Below are positions 1-9,627 of a stretch of DNA of 64,000 nt, in pieces. The notes below the pieces were generated by a model. It saw nothing but the letters and a program-made list of their open reading frames with translations, had not been told where the DNA came from and searched no databases. Position numbers and translations under genes: made by a program. This DNA comes from CAVZGO01 sp963774935 (GTDB lineage Bacteria > Chloroflexota > Anaerolineae > Anaerolineales > UBA4823): assembly GCA_963774935.1 (NCBI GenBank), contig CAVZGO010000003.1:682001-746000 (forward strand), in the 5' to 3' direction. Numbering within the stretch: position 1 is the first letter of the stretch; each line of letters starts with the position of its first letter.

Positions 1-1
1 C

Positions 2-481
2 TGCGAACAAGCCGTTGCCTTGCTTCAACCGTCTCTGCCGCACATTCAATCTCTCCGGGATGTGACTCCTACAGAGTTTGCCGCCCTGAGCGTCTATTTA
101 CCCGACGAAATCCGTATGCGTGCTGAACACGTGGTCAAGGAAATTGCCCGGGTAGAGGCAGCCGTGACAGCTCTGAATCGAAATGACCCGCAGGCATTTG
201 GCGCACTGATGTACTCCGGTCATGCCAGCCTGCGCGACCTTTATGAGGTCAGTACACCTGAATTAGATGCCCTGGTGGAGATTGCTCGCCAGGCACCCGG
301 CTGCTGGGGGGCGCGCCTGACCGGGGCTGGATTTGGTGGCTGTACCGTCAATCTGGTAGACGTCGACCAATCACAGTCGTTTATTGAACATCTTAAATTG
401 GGTTATTCCCAGGCGACTGGTCGAGAGCCGGCTGTCTATCTCTGCCAAGCGAGCGCGGGAGCCCATGCTACGAAGATTTAA
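2..481 (+). CDS. galK: Galactokinase, C-terminal part (5' end outside window)
   Basis: This is the last ~159 residues of a GHMP-family sugar kinase; the reading frame is already open at base 2 and its start lies upstream of the window. Galactokinase phosphorylates galactose at C1 in the cytosolic Leloir pathway. The visible part begins with the Cys-x-x-Ala-Val helix usual in GalK and ends with the third GHMP motif, GARLTGAGFGGCTVNLV (about 50 residues from the end), which closes the ATP/sugar site. The spacing of this motif to the C-terminus is normal for GalK. It ends 20 bp from the convergent WD40 gene. A related GHMP kinase (mevalonate or homoserine kinase) is less likely because the GFGG-C-x-V form of motif 3 is typical of GalK. 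Confidence 0.9.
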   Translation, partial: CEQAVALLQPSLPHIQSLRDVTPTEFAALSVYLPDEIRMRAEHVVKEIARVEAAVTALNRNDPQAFGALMYSGHASLRDLYEVSTPELDALVEIARQAPGCWGARLTGAGFGGCTVNLVDVDQSQSFIEHLKLGYSQATGREPAVYLCQASAGAHATKI

Positions 482-500
482 TAGCGGAGCAGCCGGTTTT

Positions 501-1721
501 TTAATGGTTGAACTGTAAGATGAATAACCTGGCTCCCAAGCTGCCGGCTGCCAGCCATTTTCCATCGGGGCTGAATGCCAGGCTGGTCAACGGATGACTT
601 TGGGAAAGAAGTTGCTGCGCAGCCTTTGCTTGCCCCGCATCCCACAGCCACAGGCTGCCATCCCCACCAGCAGACACCAGCCAGCGCCCATCCGGGCTGT
701 AACGCACTGCCCAGACCAGCGCGCGGGTACTGCCCGAGCGACCATTGTGCTCAGATAAGATAATCGGGGCGGGGTATGCCTGGTTGCCCGATGTGTAAGC
801 CTGAGAAACCTCCCACAACAAAATCCGGTTATCCGTATCACTGGCAGCAATCTGCTTGCCTTTAGGATCGAGATCCACACTGTACAGCGGTGCAGGTGCC
901 AGAAAACTACCTTGAATACGCCCGCTGGCAGGCTCGCGCAGCCGGATTGTTTCGCCATTCACCACAGCAATGCTATCCCCACTCGATGAATAAGCAATTG
1001 ACGGGATGACAAAAGACCCACCGATAACCTGGCTCACCTGCTCGTGCGTAGCAAGATTCCAAATTCTCACCATGGCGTCATTTCCGCCAGATGCTAAATA
1101 TTCTCCATCAGGCGAGAACTCCAGGCTGTTCACCCCTTTCTGGTGCGCCTCTACCTGCCAGGCAGGCTCGACTCCAGCATCACCCGTTCCCGAAGAATCC
1201 TCTAATAAATCCTTGACCTGCCACACGCGCAGCACTCCATCTCTGCTGCCCGCGGCCAGCCAGCGCCCGTCAGGTGAGAAAGCCAGAGCGTGCGTGAACG
1301 CGCCGGTTGGTATGCGTAGCTGTCCAGTGCGGGTGAATCCAGCGGTCTCGAACAGATAGATAGAGCTTCCTGCGCTCGCTGCCAAATGCTCTCCATCCGG
1401 CGACCATGTCACTGCGGTGACCAGCTCCCAGGGATCAAACTCAATTTCAAGTGCAGCGGTGGTTCCTTCTTGATCGGACCCAACGGTTTGTGTGGGGATG
1501 ATTACTGTTGGAGTTGGAGCTACAGTTGATGGAGTCGTAGTCGAAGTGATACTGTATCGGACGCTCAATTCAGCACGTGGTGCTGATGGCAAAACCATCG
1601 ATTCGGGAGCGGACTGGATGGAGAGATGAATTCCTGATACACCAACCGAAAATACCAAGGAGAAAGAGAGCAAACCGCGCCAGGCGCGGCTGCCCCAGCC
1701 TCTCACGGACGGACTCCCCAC
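501..1721 (-). CDS. Secreted/membrane-anchored WD40 seven-bladed propeller protein
   Basis: A 406-residue protein with a basic N-terminus and a hydrophobic stretch (about residues 15-32) that reads as a signal peptide or anchor, but without a clear lipobox. After a Thr/Pro-rich linker come seven WD40-type blades with repeated SPDG..LA.G and W-D or L-W endings, enough for one closed propeller. WD40 propellers are protein-interaction platforms; no catalytic domain is attached, so the partner and role are unknown. Its start overlaps the end of the next WD40 gene upstream by 19 bp, so the two are probably co-translated. The two proteins share architecture but are clearly diverged, which suggests an old tandem duplication. 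Confidence 0.85.
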   Translation of the reverse strand: MGSPSVRGWGSRAWRGLLSFSLVFSVGVSGIHLSIQSAPESMVLPSAPRAELSVRYSITSTTTPSTVAPTPTVIIPTQTVGSDQEGTTAALEIEFDPWELVTAVTWSPDGEHLAASAGSSIYLFETAGFTRTGQLRIPTGAFTHALAFSPDGRWLAAGSRDGVLRVWQVKDLLEDSSGTGDAGVEPAWQVEAHQKGVNSLEFSPDGEYLASGGNDAMVRIWNLATHEQVSQVIGGSFVIPSIAYSSSGDSIAVVNGETIRLREPASGRIQGSFLAPAPLYSVDLDPKGKQIAASDTDNRILLWEVSQAYTSGNQAYPAPIILSEHNGRSGSTRALVWAVRYSPDGRWLVSAGGDGSLWLWDAGQAKAAQQLLSQSHPLTSLAFSPDGKWLAAGSLGARLFILQFNH

Positions 1722-2905
1722 AGGCGCAAGGTGCCATCATACGATGCAGAGGCGACCATACGCCCATCCCATGAAAAAAGAAGCTGGTTAATTCCGCTCG
1801 AATGACCATCCAGGGTTCGCAGAAGCTCTCCGGAATTTACAGACCAGAGTCGAACCACACTATCTTGAAAACCACTTCCAGCAGCCAATATCTGGCTATC
1901 TGGGCTGAACGCCAGGCTCTCAACCACCGATCCAGCCTGGATTGTGCGAACCGTCGCACCTGTGACGGTATCCCAGAGCTGGATCTCTCCATCATAACCC
2001 CCTGTGGCAAGTAAGGTTCCATCCGGAGAATATGCCAGGCTGTTGATGGCTCCTGTAAATGAAGTGAGCAGGTTGTAAGCCAGCACCTTGCGGTTCAAAT
2101 CCCAGATTTTCACTGCATAACGGTCAGGACTGGCGGCTAGAAACTGGCTATTAGGCGCGTAGGTCAGGTCTAAGACGGTGCTGGCTTGCAGGGTCGCACT
2201 GATCGTCCAGGTGCGAGTGTCCAGGAACTCGATCATATTGTCTTCTTCGACTGTACTGGCATAAGCGCTCGCAAGCGCCTGACCATTCGGAGAAAAGGCG
2301 AGGTCGGATAAAGCGCGTGTCGAACCCATCAAGATACCCAGAGGCTGCCAATCAGGTCCACGCCAGAGCTCAATCGCACTGGCGTAGCCGGTATCCGGCG
2401 ATCCCTGGCGAGATCCTGAAACCAACCAGGCGGTTGGGAACCCGGGGTTGAAGGCAATCGATAAAACGCCGGTCTTTTGAGGATAAAGCGAGCGCAGCTT
2501 AACCCGCGTTAAACTGTCGAACAATTCGATATGGTCCTCGGTAGCAACCGCCAGGGTGATTCCATCTGGAGCCCAGGCAATATCGTTTACCGCGGGAACT
2601 GACCATTCTGCCAGTGCGGAAACCTGGGAGGCATTCCCCGGAACAATCACCGCCAGGTCTGGAGGCAGCGGTGTCTCAGGTAATACAAACAGCGTGGGTG
2701 TAGGAGTGGATGTTGGTGTTGGGGTATGGGTTGGTGTGGGGCTCAGGGTTGGTGTGTGGCTGGGCGTGGGTGAAGAGGTTCGCGTTGCGGGAATCTGCGC
2801 TGTGGCGGTCGCTGGTATGGTTTCCGTACGCTGGAACCACCCTGAACAGCCCGCCAGCAATGAGCAGAGCACCAATAATCCAACCCAATGAAATCTCGGC
2901 TTCAT
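1703..2905 (-). CDS. WD40 seven-bladed propeller lipoprotein
   Basis: A 400-residue predicted lipoprotein. The signal peptide ends in LLAGC (Cys20), a good lipobox, followed by a low-complexity linker of alternating Thr/Ser-Pro pairs (about residues 40-72) that would hold the domain away from the membrane. Seven WD40 blades follow from about residue 95 to the end, each with the S-P-D/N-G core and W or L-W-D/S at the blade end. It is first in a two-gene unit with the overlapping WD40 gene downstream and is divergent from the LysM/M23 gene, with 99 bp between the starts. The function is an inference only: extracytoplasmic scaffold or sensor. The Thr-Pro linker DNA is a degenerate short repeat and gives spurious open frames on the other strand. 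Confidence 0.88.
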   Translation of the reverse strand: MKPRFHWVGLLVLCSLLAGCSGWFQRTETIPATATAQIPATRTSSPTPSHTPTLSPTPTHTPTPTSTPTPTLFVLPETPLPPDLAVIVPGNASQVSALAEWSVPAVNDIAWAPDGITLAVATEDHIELFDSLTRVKLRSLYPQKTGVLSIAFNPGFPTAWLVSGSRQGSPDTGYASAIELWRGPDWQPLGILMGSTRALSDLAFSPNGQALASAYASTVEEDNMIEFLDTRTWTISATLQASTVLDLTYAPNSQFLAASPDRYAVKIWDLNRKVLAYNLLTSFTGAINSLAYSPDGTLLATGGYDGEIQLWDTVTGATVRTIQAGSVVESLAFSPDSQILAAGSGFQDSVVRLWSVNSGELLRTLDGHSSGINQLLFSWDGRMVASASYDGTLRLWGVRP

Positions 2906-3004
2906 GTGCTAATTGTAGCATCAGTTTAACGGCTGGTTAGAATCGGTTTGACCTGAGAATTGCATACTTTTATGGATTATAATGTGCCCTTGCAGGTAAA
3001 AAAT

Positions 3005-4165
3005 ATGCAAACAACAGATACAAACTCAAGCCAGCCGGAAAGCACTCCCAAGAGCCGCTCAGTTCTACCCATCGCAGCCAACCTGTTGATGGTGGTCGTC
3101 CTGGTAGTACTGGGATTTTTGGTTTGGCAGCGCTTCATCAATAAAACCACAAAATCTGTTTCTGCGCAGGAAGCAGCCTCCCAGTCTTCTGCCAGCGAAT
3201 CCAACACTGAGGTAAATCAGGCTGATGCGTCGGCGGTTGCCATCGAATATCCTGATGTAGCGATGAATCCGATTAATCCGTCCTCCGCATCTGACCTGCA
3301 GGGCATACTGCGTATGACCAACTACCACACCATTATCCCCAGCCGGCCGCGCCAGGATGTGATCACCTACACTGTACAGCGTAACGATACCCTGTTCGGG
3401 ATTGCCGAGCAGTTCAACGTCAAGCCTGAAACCGTCCTGTGGGGCAACTTTGATACCTTGCAGGACAACCCGCACTTGCTCAAACCTGACCAGGTGCTCA
3501 ACATCCTGCCAGTCGATGGAACGTATTACCGCTGGCAATCCGGCGATAACTTAGGCGCAGTAGCGTCGTTTTTTGGCGTGGACCCCGAGGCAATATTAGA
3601 ATATCCAGGTAATAACGTAGACCTCACTGCAGTCGATAGTGCATCTGCAGGCGTTGAATCAGGCAAGTGGTTGATCGTCCCGGGCGGTCAGCGTGAAATC
3701 AAGGACTGGGGACCACCCGCGATCAGCCGCAGCAATCCGGCTGTGGCGCGCTACTATGGCGATGGAGCTTGCGGCTCTATCGTAGAAGGCGCAATGGGCA
3801 GCGGTACCTTCGTCTGGCCAACAAGCACCCAATCGATCTCAGGATATAACTACTCAGGCATTCACCCGGCGATCGATTTTGCTGGAGCAGTCGGCAATCC
3901 TGTCGTTGCATCGGATAGCGGTGTCGTTGTATTTGCCGGTTGGAGTAACTATGGCTACGGCTACATGGTGGTGCTGGACCACGGGAATGGCTTCCAGACC
4001 GCCTATGCTCACCTGAGTGCAGTCGCAGTCACCTGCGGTCAAAGTGTATATCAGGGTGGTTACATCGGTGCAGTTGGCAGCACAGGCAACTCATCCGGCG
4101 CGCACCTGCACTTTGAGCTCAGCTATAATGGTGCCAAGCTCAATCCACTAGAATATTTATACTAA
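3005..4165 (+). CDS. Membrane-anchored LysM / M23 (LytM-type) endopeptidase
   Basis: About 386 residues. One transmembrane segment (about 21-43) is followed by a Ser/Gln-rich spacer, a LysM domain (about 119-168), a second weaker LysM-like repeat (about 172-220), and a C-terminal M23 domain (about 285-386). The M23 zinc ligands are visible: H..D in HPAIDFAGAVGNPV and the HLHFE motif near the end. This fits an envelope peptidoglycan endopeptidase used in wall growth or division. I prefer ATG 3005, which has a GCAGGT ribosome site about 6 bp upstream; the frame is open further up (TTG at 2960), but that region carries promoter-like sequence (TTGACC at 2948, TATAAT at 2978). It meets mutS2 tail to tail with two bases between. 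Confidence 0.9.
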   Translation: MQTTDTNSSQPESTPKSRSVLPIAANLLMVVVLVVLGFLVWQRFINKTTKSVSAQEAASQSSASESNTEVNQADASAVAIEYPDVAMNPINPSSASDLQGILRMTNYHTIIPSRPRQDVITYTVQRNDTLFGIAEQFNVKPETVLWGNFDTLQDNPHLLKPDQVLNILPVDGTYYRWQSGDNLGAVASFFGVDPEAILEYPGNNVDLTAVDSASAGVESGKWLIVPGGQREIKDWGPPAISRSNPAVARYYGDGACGSIVEGAMGSGTFVWPTSTQSISGYNYSGIHPAIDFAGAVGNPVVASDSGVVVFAGWSNYGYGYMVVLDHGNGFQTAYAHLSAVAVTCGQSVYQGGYIGAVGSTGNSSGAHLHFELSYNGAKLNPLEYLY

Positions 4166-4167
4166 AT

Positions 4168-6597
4168 CTATACCGCCAGCTTAGCAACGGTGACGCCCTC
4201 ACCGCCTTCTTTTTCGCTTCCTGGTTCGTAAGATTTTACATGCGGGTGCTGGTGTAGCGCCTGGCGTACCGCGTCGCGCAGCCGTCCGGTACCCTTACCA
4301 TGGATGATCCTCACAAAAGGCAGCCCGGAATAAAATGCCGAGTCTAAATATCGCTCCAAAGCATCCAGGGCGTCATCCGCACGCCTGCCGCGCAAATCCA
4401 GCTCGAATCCCGGCGATTCCGGTGTTGGCGGAGTGGGCTTCTTATCAACAGTAGCAGCAGCCAGTATCTCTACTGTTGAGGCAGATGATTTCACCGCCCC
4501 GCTGCTAGGAGTCTCAGTTGTGCCGCCGCGTCCACTGGCAAGCTCCAGGTCGGCCAGTCTTGCTCGCACGCGCAGCATGCCCACTGCTATTTCGGCTTCA
4601 TCCTGGCTCAACGTTGTGACCACACCTTGCATGCCCAGGCTGCGTAAGCGCACTTTGTCACCCAGGCGGATCGCCCGTCGCAGCGGTGCTTCAATCTCCT
4701 GTACCACCCGCTCGACCGGCTTATCAACTTCCTGCTCAAGCTCCTGCACCTTTTGTTCTACTGGCTGCAAGGCTTCCAGGGGCTGGCGGGCGCGTGCCAG
4801 GGCGCGCCGGGCGCTGGCTATTTCCTCTTGTAATAGCTGCACCTGAGCTTCCGAATCATTACGTGCTTTTTCCAGGATGCCTCGGCGCTCCGTTTCGATC
4901 CTGTCCAACCTGACCACCAACTCAGCACGGATTTTTTCAGCTTCCTGACGCGCGGTTTCTGCAGCCGCACGCGCCTGGCGAGTCAGGTCTCTTTGGTGGT
5001 GTATTTCATTTAAAAGGTCGTCAGCTCTAATATCGTCGGGACTTAGCTCAGATCGCGCATCCAGGATAATCGGCTCTGGTAATCCCAGGCGCTGCGCGAT
5101 CGCCAGGGCATTCGAGCGCCCGGGCAGACCAATCGTTAGGTGGTATGTCGGTCGCAGCGTTTCGAGGTCAAACTCCACGCTGGCATTCACCACCCCAGGG
5201 GTCGCATGGGCAAATGCTTTCAACTCGGGATGGTGGGTGGTAACCAGGGTGGTAATCCCGCGATCAAGTACGAAGCGTAAGATGGAACGCGCCAGGGCAG
5301 CCCCTTCGGTCGGGTCGGTGCCCGCACCCAATTCGTCCAGGATCACCAGCGAGCGGCGGTCTGCATTCTCCAGGATGTGGATGATATTCGTGATATGCCC
5401 CGAGAATGTGGAAAGAGATTGCTCGATCGACTGCTCATCGCCAATGTCTGCATAGATCGCATCGAACAGGCTGATCTCCGAGCCAGAATGTGCCGGGATG
5501 TGCATACCCGATTGCGCCATCATCGCCAGCAGCCCGATGGTTTTCAGCGTGACGGTTTTCCCGCCGGTGTTCGGACCCGTGATCACCATGGCGAAAGTTT
5601 GTGGGTCGAGATCAACATCAATCGGCACCACGGTTTTCTGATCCAAGAGAGGATGGCGCGCCTGATACAGGCAGATCACCGTGCCCGGATGGCGGCTGCC
5701 TTTGGGATCGATCAGCCGCAGAACTGGCTCCTGGGCGTGCAGCTCATCGGCATATTTACCGCGCGCCAGCGCCATATCCAGCTCAGCAATGACCGCCACG
5801 GTAATTTTCAATGCTTCTGCATGGATCGCCACCTGCCCCGATAACTCTGCCAGGATGCGGCGCTCCTCATCTCGCTCGGCAAGCTGAAGCTCGCGGAAAT
5901 GGTTGTTCAGCTCAACCACTGCCAGAGGCTCAACGAACAACGTTGCGCCTGAAGATGACTGGTCGTGCACAATTGAACGGATGCGTCCTTTAAATTCAGA
6001 TCGCAGCGGGAGGACATAACGCCCATCGCGTTGGGTAATAATGGCTTCTTGCAGATAAGGCGCATTTTTCGGATCGGTGAGCATGCGCTGCATTTTGGTC
6101 ATCAGGCGGTCGTGGGAGATGCGCATGTCCCGCCGGATGATTTCCAGCTTAATGGAAGCCGAGTCAAGAATCTCGCCATGATCGGAAATCGTTCGTGAAA
6201 TCCCTTCAATAAGACCAACTGGTGGCGTCATCGCACTGGCAACCGCGCTCAGGTTGGGGTATAGCGTTGCGGACTTCTCAAATGTGCGCACCAAATTGCG
6301 AGCGGAGACGAGTGTGTATTTGACATCCAGCAGCTCTTGCGGTGTGAGCACCCCGCCGTGGTTAGCCAGCTCAATAGATGCCCGAATATCGCGCGCTCCA
6401 CCAATGGTGATATCCGAATGCAGCACCTGAAGCTGCAGCGCCTCGCGTGTCTCAGACTGCAAGCGTTGGGCTTCGAACAGATTATTTGTCGGGCGCAAGC
6501 TGCGCGCCAGATCCGCGGAGGCTTCGAATGCGCAAAAGCCCGCCAGGCGGTCCAGAATCTTCATGTATTCCAGGGTATGCAGAGTTTTCTCGTCCAT
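4168..6597 (-). CDS. mutS2: MutS2 family ATPase/endonuclease with Smr domain
   Basis: An 809-residue protein with full MutS2 architecture: core/lever helices (1-300), MutS-type ATPase with Walker A GPNTGGKT at about 341-348 and a Walker B ILDELGAGTDP, a long Glu/Arg/Ala-rich coiled coil (about 520-650), a KOW-like segment, and a C-terminal Smr nuclease domain (about 732-809) with LDLRG and the HGKGTGRLR loop. Family members suppress homologous recombination or rescue collided ribosomes rather than doing mismatch repair. The mismatch-reading N-terminal domain of MutS is absent, as expected. It is the last gene of a tightly packed run (DUF4032 gene 4 bp upstream), an unusual partner set for mutS2. 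Confidence 0.95.
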   Translation of the reverse strand: MDEKTLHTLEYMKILDRLAGFCAFEASADLARSLRPTNNLFEAQRLQSETREALQLQVLHSDITIGGARDIRASIELANHGGVLTPQELLDVKYTLVSARNLVRTFEKSATLYPNLSAVASAMTPPVGLIEGISRTISDHGEILDSASIKLEIIRRDMRISHDRLMTKMQRMLTDPKNAPYLQEAIITQRDGRYVLPLRSEFKGRIRSIVHDQSSSGATLFVEPLAVVELNNHFRELQLAERDEERRILAELSGQVAIHAEALKITVAVIAELDMALARGKYADELHAQEPVLRLIDPKGSRHPGTVICLYQARHPLLDQKTVVPIDVDLDPQTFAMVITGPNTGGKTVTLKTIGLLAMMAQSGMHIPAHSGSEISLFDAIYADIGDEQSIEQSLSTFSGHITNIIHILENADRRSLVILDELGAGTDPTEGAALARSILRFVLDRGITTLVTTHHPELKAFAHATPGVVNASVEFDLETLRPTYHLTIGLPGRSNALAIAQRLGLPEPIILDARSELSPDDIRADDLLNEIHHQRDLTRQARAAAETARQEAEKIRAELVVRLDRIETERRGILEKARNDSEAQVQLLQEEIASARRALARARQPLEALQPVEQKVQELEQEVDKPVERVVQEIEAPLRRAIRLGDKVRLRSLGMQGVVTTLSQDEAEIAVGMLRVRARLADLELASGRGGTTETPSSGAVKSSASTVEILAAATVDKKPTPPTPESPGFELDLRGRRADDALDALERYLDSAFYSGLPFVRIIHGKGTGRLRDAVRQALHQHPHVKSYEPGSEKEGGEGVTVAKLAV

Positions 6598-6601
6598 TTA
6601 T

Positions 6602-7792
6602 CTACCCTGTTGTAATTTCCGGGTGACCAAAACGCAAGATGTAATCATCGACTGCAGACTGATGCCCCACATTCCGCTGTGCTTGCTCAGAAAGGAACCA
6701 CTTGTGCTCTAACACCTGGCAATATAGCTCCGGCAGATTATCTACACTTGGATCGATCTCTTGTAATCTGGCTGCAACCGGCGAATAAATGTTTTCCAGC
6801 CAGTGAAAGGCGGCAGCATGCAGCGACAAACTGCGATTCTGCTGGCGGGTTAAAGTCGCTTTCGTCTCTTGAATTTCATTCATCATCTGGCGTGCCTGGT
6901 TCTCCTGGGCTTCGATGCCTGTGAGGGTTTGAAGCTGGTCATGGTGGAACTGCCGTCCAGCCACCTGAATACGGAAATTCACCTGGTCTCCCTGTCCCGC
7001 CTCCACAAGCTCGACATCCTTCACCGAAAAGCCTAGGCGGTTCAAAGCTCGAATGCGCTCTTGAATGCGGTAGCTCTCTCCCGGCTGCACAACCTCTTCC
7101 CGAGTAATTTCCTGCCAGAGCTCCTGGTAGCGCAAGCGGATATGAGCTCCAGTCTCAGTAATCGGGATGGCTTTAGCAAGTAATCCTGCCACCTGAAGAT
7201 CGATCAAGTCACCATCGATGTTTTCTTCCATGATCTGTAAATCATGGAAACGCTGTGCCGGTGGGTAGCGTCCCGGATAGATCTCAGCCGTCTCCGCATC
7301 AACCATGTAAGCCTGAAGCGCTCCAGCATCGCGTCGGAAGAGCACGTTCGATAATGAACAGTCACCCCAATACACACCCGCCAGGTGAATCTGCACCATT
7401 AAACCCGAGATGGCATCTAAAAGGTGCTCACGATAACGCATCAGACTGCCGCTGGCAAAAAGGGACCGGTATGGAATGCTGCCTTCCAGGTAGCGGGTAA
7501 TCAGCAGGCTGCGATTTCCTTGATCTGACTGCACATAGCCTATCGGTTGTACCACAGGCAGGCGCAGCCGGTTCATCTCAGACAAGAGTTGAAATTCTAC
7601 CAACGCCAGCTCGCCTGGCAGCTCTTTGATCGCGTACGAAATTCCAGCCTGCTCCACGAATATCACCGGATGGCGAGAGAGCCCGCGTAATAAATCTACG
7701 ATGCGATCCGTACGCCCGGGCCAATCGCTCAGGGGGTAGTTCAAAGGAAGCTCAGTGAAATCCGGAGAGGATGGAATGGTGAAGAGATTCAT
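6602..7792 (-). CDS. DUF4032 protein with kinase-like N-terminal domain
   Basis: A 396-residue protein. Residues about 40-180 resemble a small eukaryotic-like/lipopolysaccharide-kinase fold: a Lys in YAIKELPGE, a catalytic-loop-like HLAGVYWGDCSLSNVLFR (Asp and Asn in the usual positions) and a later VDAET that could be the metal-binding Asp. The rest matches the DUF4032 pattern with a long Gln/Arg-rich helical segment (about 285-330). Substrate unknown. Its start overlaps the stop of the upstream ABC half-transporter by 4 bp (ATGA), so the two are translationally coupled, and mutS2 follows 4 bp later. I would guess phosphotransfer to a small molecule, but the kinase activity is an inference from motifs. 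Confidence 0.75.
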   Translation of the reverse strand: MNLFTIPSSPDFTELPLNYPLSDWPGRTDRIVDLLRGLSRHPVIFVEQAGISYAIKELPGELALVEFQLLSEMNRLRLPVVQPIGYVQSDQGNRSLLITRYLEGSIPYRSLFASGSLMRYREHLLDAISGLMVQIHLAGVYWGDCSLSNVLFRRDAGALQAYMVDAETAEIYPGRYPPAQRFHDLQIMEENIDGDLIDLQVAGLLAKAIPITETGAHIRLRYQELWQEITREEVVQPGESYRIQERIRALNRLGFSVKDVELVEAGQGDQVNFRIQVAGRQFHHDQLQTLTGIEAQENQARQMMNEIQETKATLTRQQNRSLSLHAAAFHWLENIYSPVAARLQEIDPSVDNLPELYCQVLEHKWFLSEQAQRNVGHQSAVDDYILRFGHPEITTG

Positions 7793-9624
7793 TGTTCCTG
7801 ATCATCCTGGCTTACGAGCATTGTGCGCGATTGCTCTACATAGGCAAGGCTTTGGTGCCTGAAATAGGTGTTATACAAAGTGGCGTAATGCCCACCCCTT
7901 TGCAACAAAGCCTCATGGTTGCCTTCTTCAATAATGTTACCCTTATCCAGTACGATAATTCGGTCAGCCGCCTTGACAGTCGAGAGCCGGTGAGCGATCA
8001 AGATCGAGGTGGTGTTTTCCAGAATCATAGAAAGTGCTTGCTGGATTTGCCATTCAGTAAATGGGTCAATACTGGCTGTAGCTTCGTCCAGGATGAAGAT
8101 CGCTGGATGCTGCACCAGCACGCGCATCAAGGAAACCAGCTGGCGCTGTCCCATCGATAAACGTGCGCCTCGTTCCCCAACCTGGGTATCCAACCCTTGC
8201 GGCAGCGTGTCCAGCCATTCACCGCCGCCAATTTTCATCGCCAGGGACCGCATTTCGGCTTCTATGGCTTCACCGGGGCAGGCATAGCAAATATTCTCTG
8301 CCACCGTGCCGGAGAACAGGAAAGGTATTTGTGAAACAATCCCCAACTGTGAGCGATAATCCTCCAGGTTGAAGGTGCGAATATCCTGCCCATCGATCCG
8401 CAGCGCGCCCTGGTCAAATTCATATAGCCGTGCAATCAATTTGGCGATCGACGATTTGCCCGCCCCAGTGTGCCCAACCAGTGCTACGGTTTCACCTGGT
8501 CGAATGTGCAGGTTGAAATCCTGTAACACCGGTTCATTCGAACTGTACTGGAAGGACAGGTGATCGAATTGAATATCACCTTTCAATGTTGGCGCAGCGT
8601 GATCCGCGATCTGATTAACGTTGGATTCAGCATCGATCAAAGCAAAAACACGCTCGGAGGATGATAAACCTGCTTGTATTTGTGCCGAGAAGGCGGACAG
8701 GTTCAGGACCGGGAAGAAGAACCGGTCCAGGCTCTGGATGAACAAAAACCAGGCGCCGATGGCGATAACGCCCTGCACAACGCTCATTCCGCCCAGATAA
8801 ACCAGCGCGGCGGTAGCAATTCCACCCAGAGCGTTCAGAGTTGGAAAAACCAGTGAAAGAACCAGGCCGCGCTGCACATTCACCCGGTAAGATTGGCGGT
8901 TTGCCTGGTCGAAATCGCTGTAAACAGCCGCCTCCTGGCGGAAGTTTTTGGCTACGGTGATCCCACTGACCGTTTCTTTGATTGTCGCATTGACATTAGC
9001 CATAGCGCGCATACCATTGCGTGTCACCTGGCGCGCCATCCGCCGAAAGCTGATCGCAACGATAAATACAATCGGCAAGAATGCAAATAAAGCCAGCGAG
9101 AGCTTCCAGTCGATTGTCACCAGCACAACGCCCAGGATGATCGACTGCACAATTTGGGAAAACAGGTCGGTCACCAAAACCACCATTTGACCAAATTCCT
9201 GTGTATCAGAGGTGATGCGGGATACGACTTTTCCGGATGGAAATTTATCGTAGAAAGAGAGATCGTGCTCCGCTGCGGATTGAAATGCCTCGCTGCGTAA
9301 AGTCAACACGGTATCCCCAACAACCCGTACTGTCAACCGCCGGCGCAGCAGGTTGACCGTCCAGGTCAATATTCCGATGCCCAGAATGATTGCACAGACG
9401 CCCAGGATCTGCTCCCAGGTGATTTCACCAACCATCGCTGTCACCAACCGGCTGACCAGTATCGGAGTGGCTGAGCCTGCCACTGCAATAATCAGAAGGA
9501 AAACCACAATCAGTACAAGAGGCTTCTTATATGGCACAAAATAGCTGAGTATACGCTTGCCCAGCTCCCGGTCGGAATATTGCCGGTCGTAGCCCTCTGT
9601 GTCTAATGCAGCAAAAAATCCCAT
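7789..9624 (-). CDS. ABC exporter half-subunit (canonical Walker B, degenerate signature)
   Basis: A 611-residue type IV ABC exporter: six-helix membrane domain (about 30-320) and an ATPase domain (about 345-590). Walker A is GHTGAGKSS and Walker B ILDEATASID keeps the catalytic Glu, but the signature motif reads LSMGQ instead of LSGGQ. The partner gene immediately upstream (3 bp gap) has the opposite defects: a normal LSGGQ and an Asp in place of the catalytic Glu. This is the known pattern of heterodimeric exporters of the TM287/288, LmrCD or BmrCD type with one working and one degenerate ATP site. The exported substrate cannot be told; lipids, peptides or drugs are all possible. It overlaps the DUF4032 gene by 4 bp. 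Confidence 0.9.
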   Translation of the reverse strand: MGFFAALDTEGYDRQYSDRELGKRILSYFVPYKKPLVLIVVFLLIIAVAGSATPILVSRLVTAMVGEITWEQILGVCAIILGIGILTWTVNLLRRRLTVRVVGDTVLTLRSEAFQSAAEHDLSFYDKFPSGKVVSRITSDTQEFGQMVVLVTDLFSQIVQSIILGVVLVTIDWKLSLALFAFLPIVFIVAISFRRMARQVTRNGMRAMANVNATIKETVSGITVAKNFRQEAAVYSDFDQANRQSYRVNVQRGLVLSLVFPTLNALGGIATAALVYLGGMSVVQGVIAIGAWFLFIQSLDRFFFPVLNLSAFSAQIQAGLSSSERVFALIDAESNVNQIADHAAPTLKGDIQFDHLSFQYSSNEPVLQDFNLHIRPGETVALVGHTGAGKSSIAKLIARLYEFDQGALRIDGQDIRTFNLEDYRSQLGIVSQIPFLFSGTVAENICYACPGEAIEAEMRSLAMKIGGGEWLDTLPQGLDTQVGERGARLSMGQRQLVSLMRVLVQHPAIFILDEATASIDPFTEWQIQQALSMILENTTSILIAHRLSTVKAADRIIVLDKGNIIEEGNHEALLQRGGHYATLYNTYFRHQSLAYVEQSRTMLVSQDDQEQ

Positions 9625-9627
9625 CAG

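Noticed and set aside
2676..2940. Open frames on both strands with Val-Gly or Thr-Pro repeats
   Set aside because: They are the other frames of the Thr-Pro linker of the WD40 lipoprotein, whose short DNA repeat keeps all frames open.
2948..2983. Promoter with TTGACC and a perfect TATAAT ahead of the M23 gene
   Set aside because: The 24-bp spacing is too long for one promoter; a weaker -10 (TATGGA) at 17 bp is possible but not convincing enough to list.
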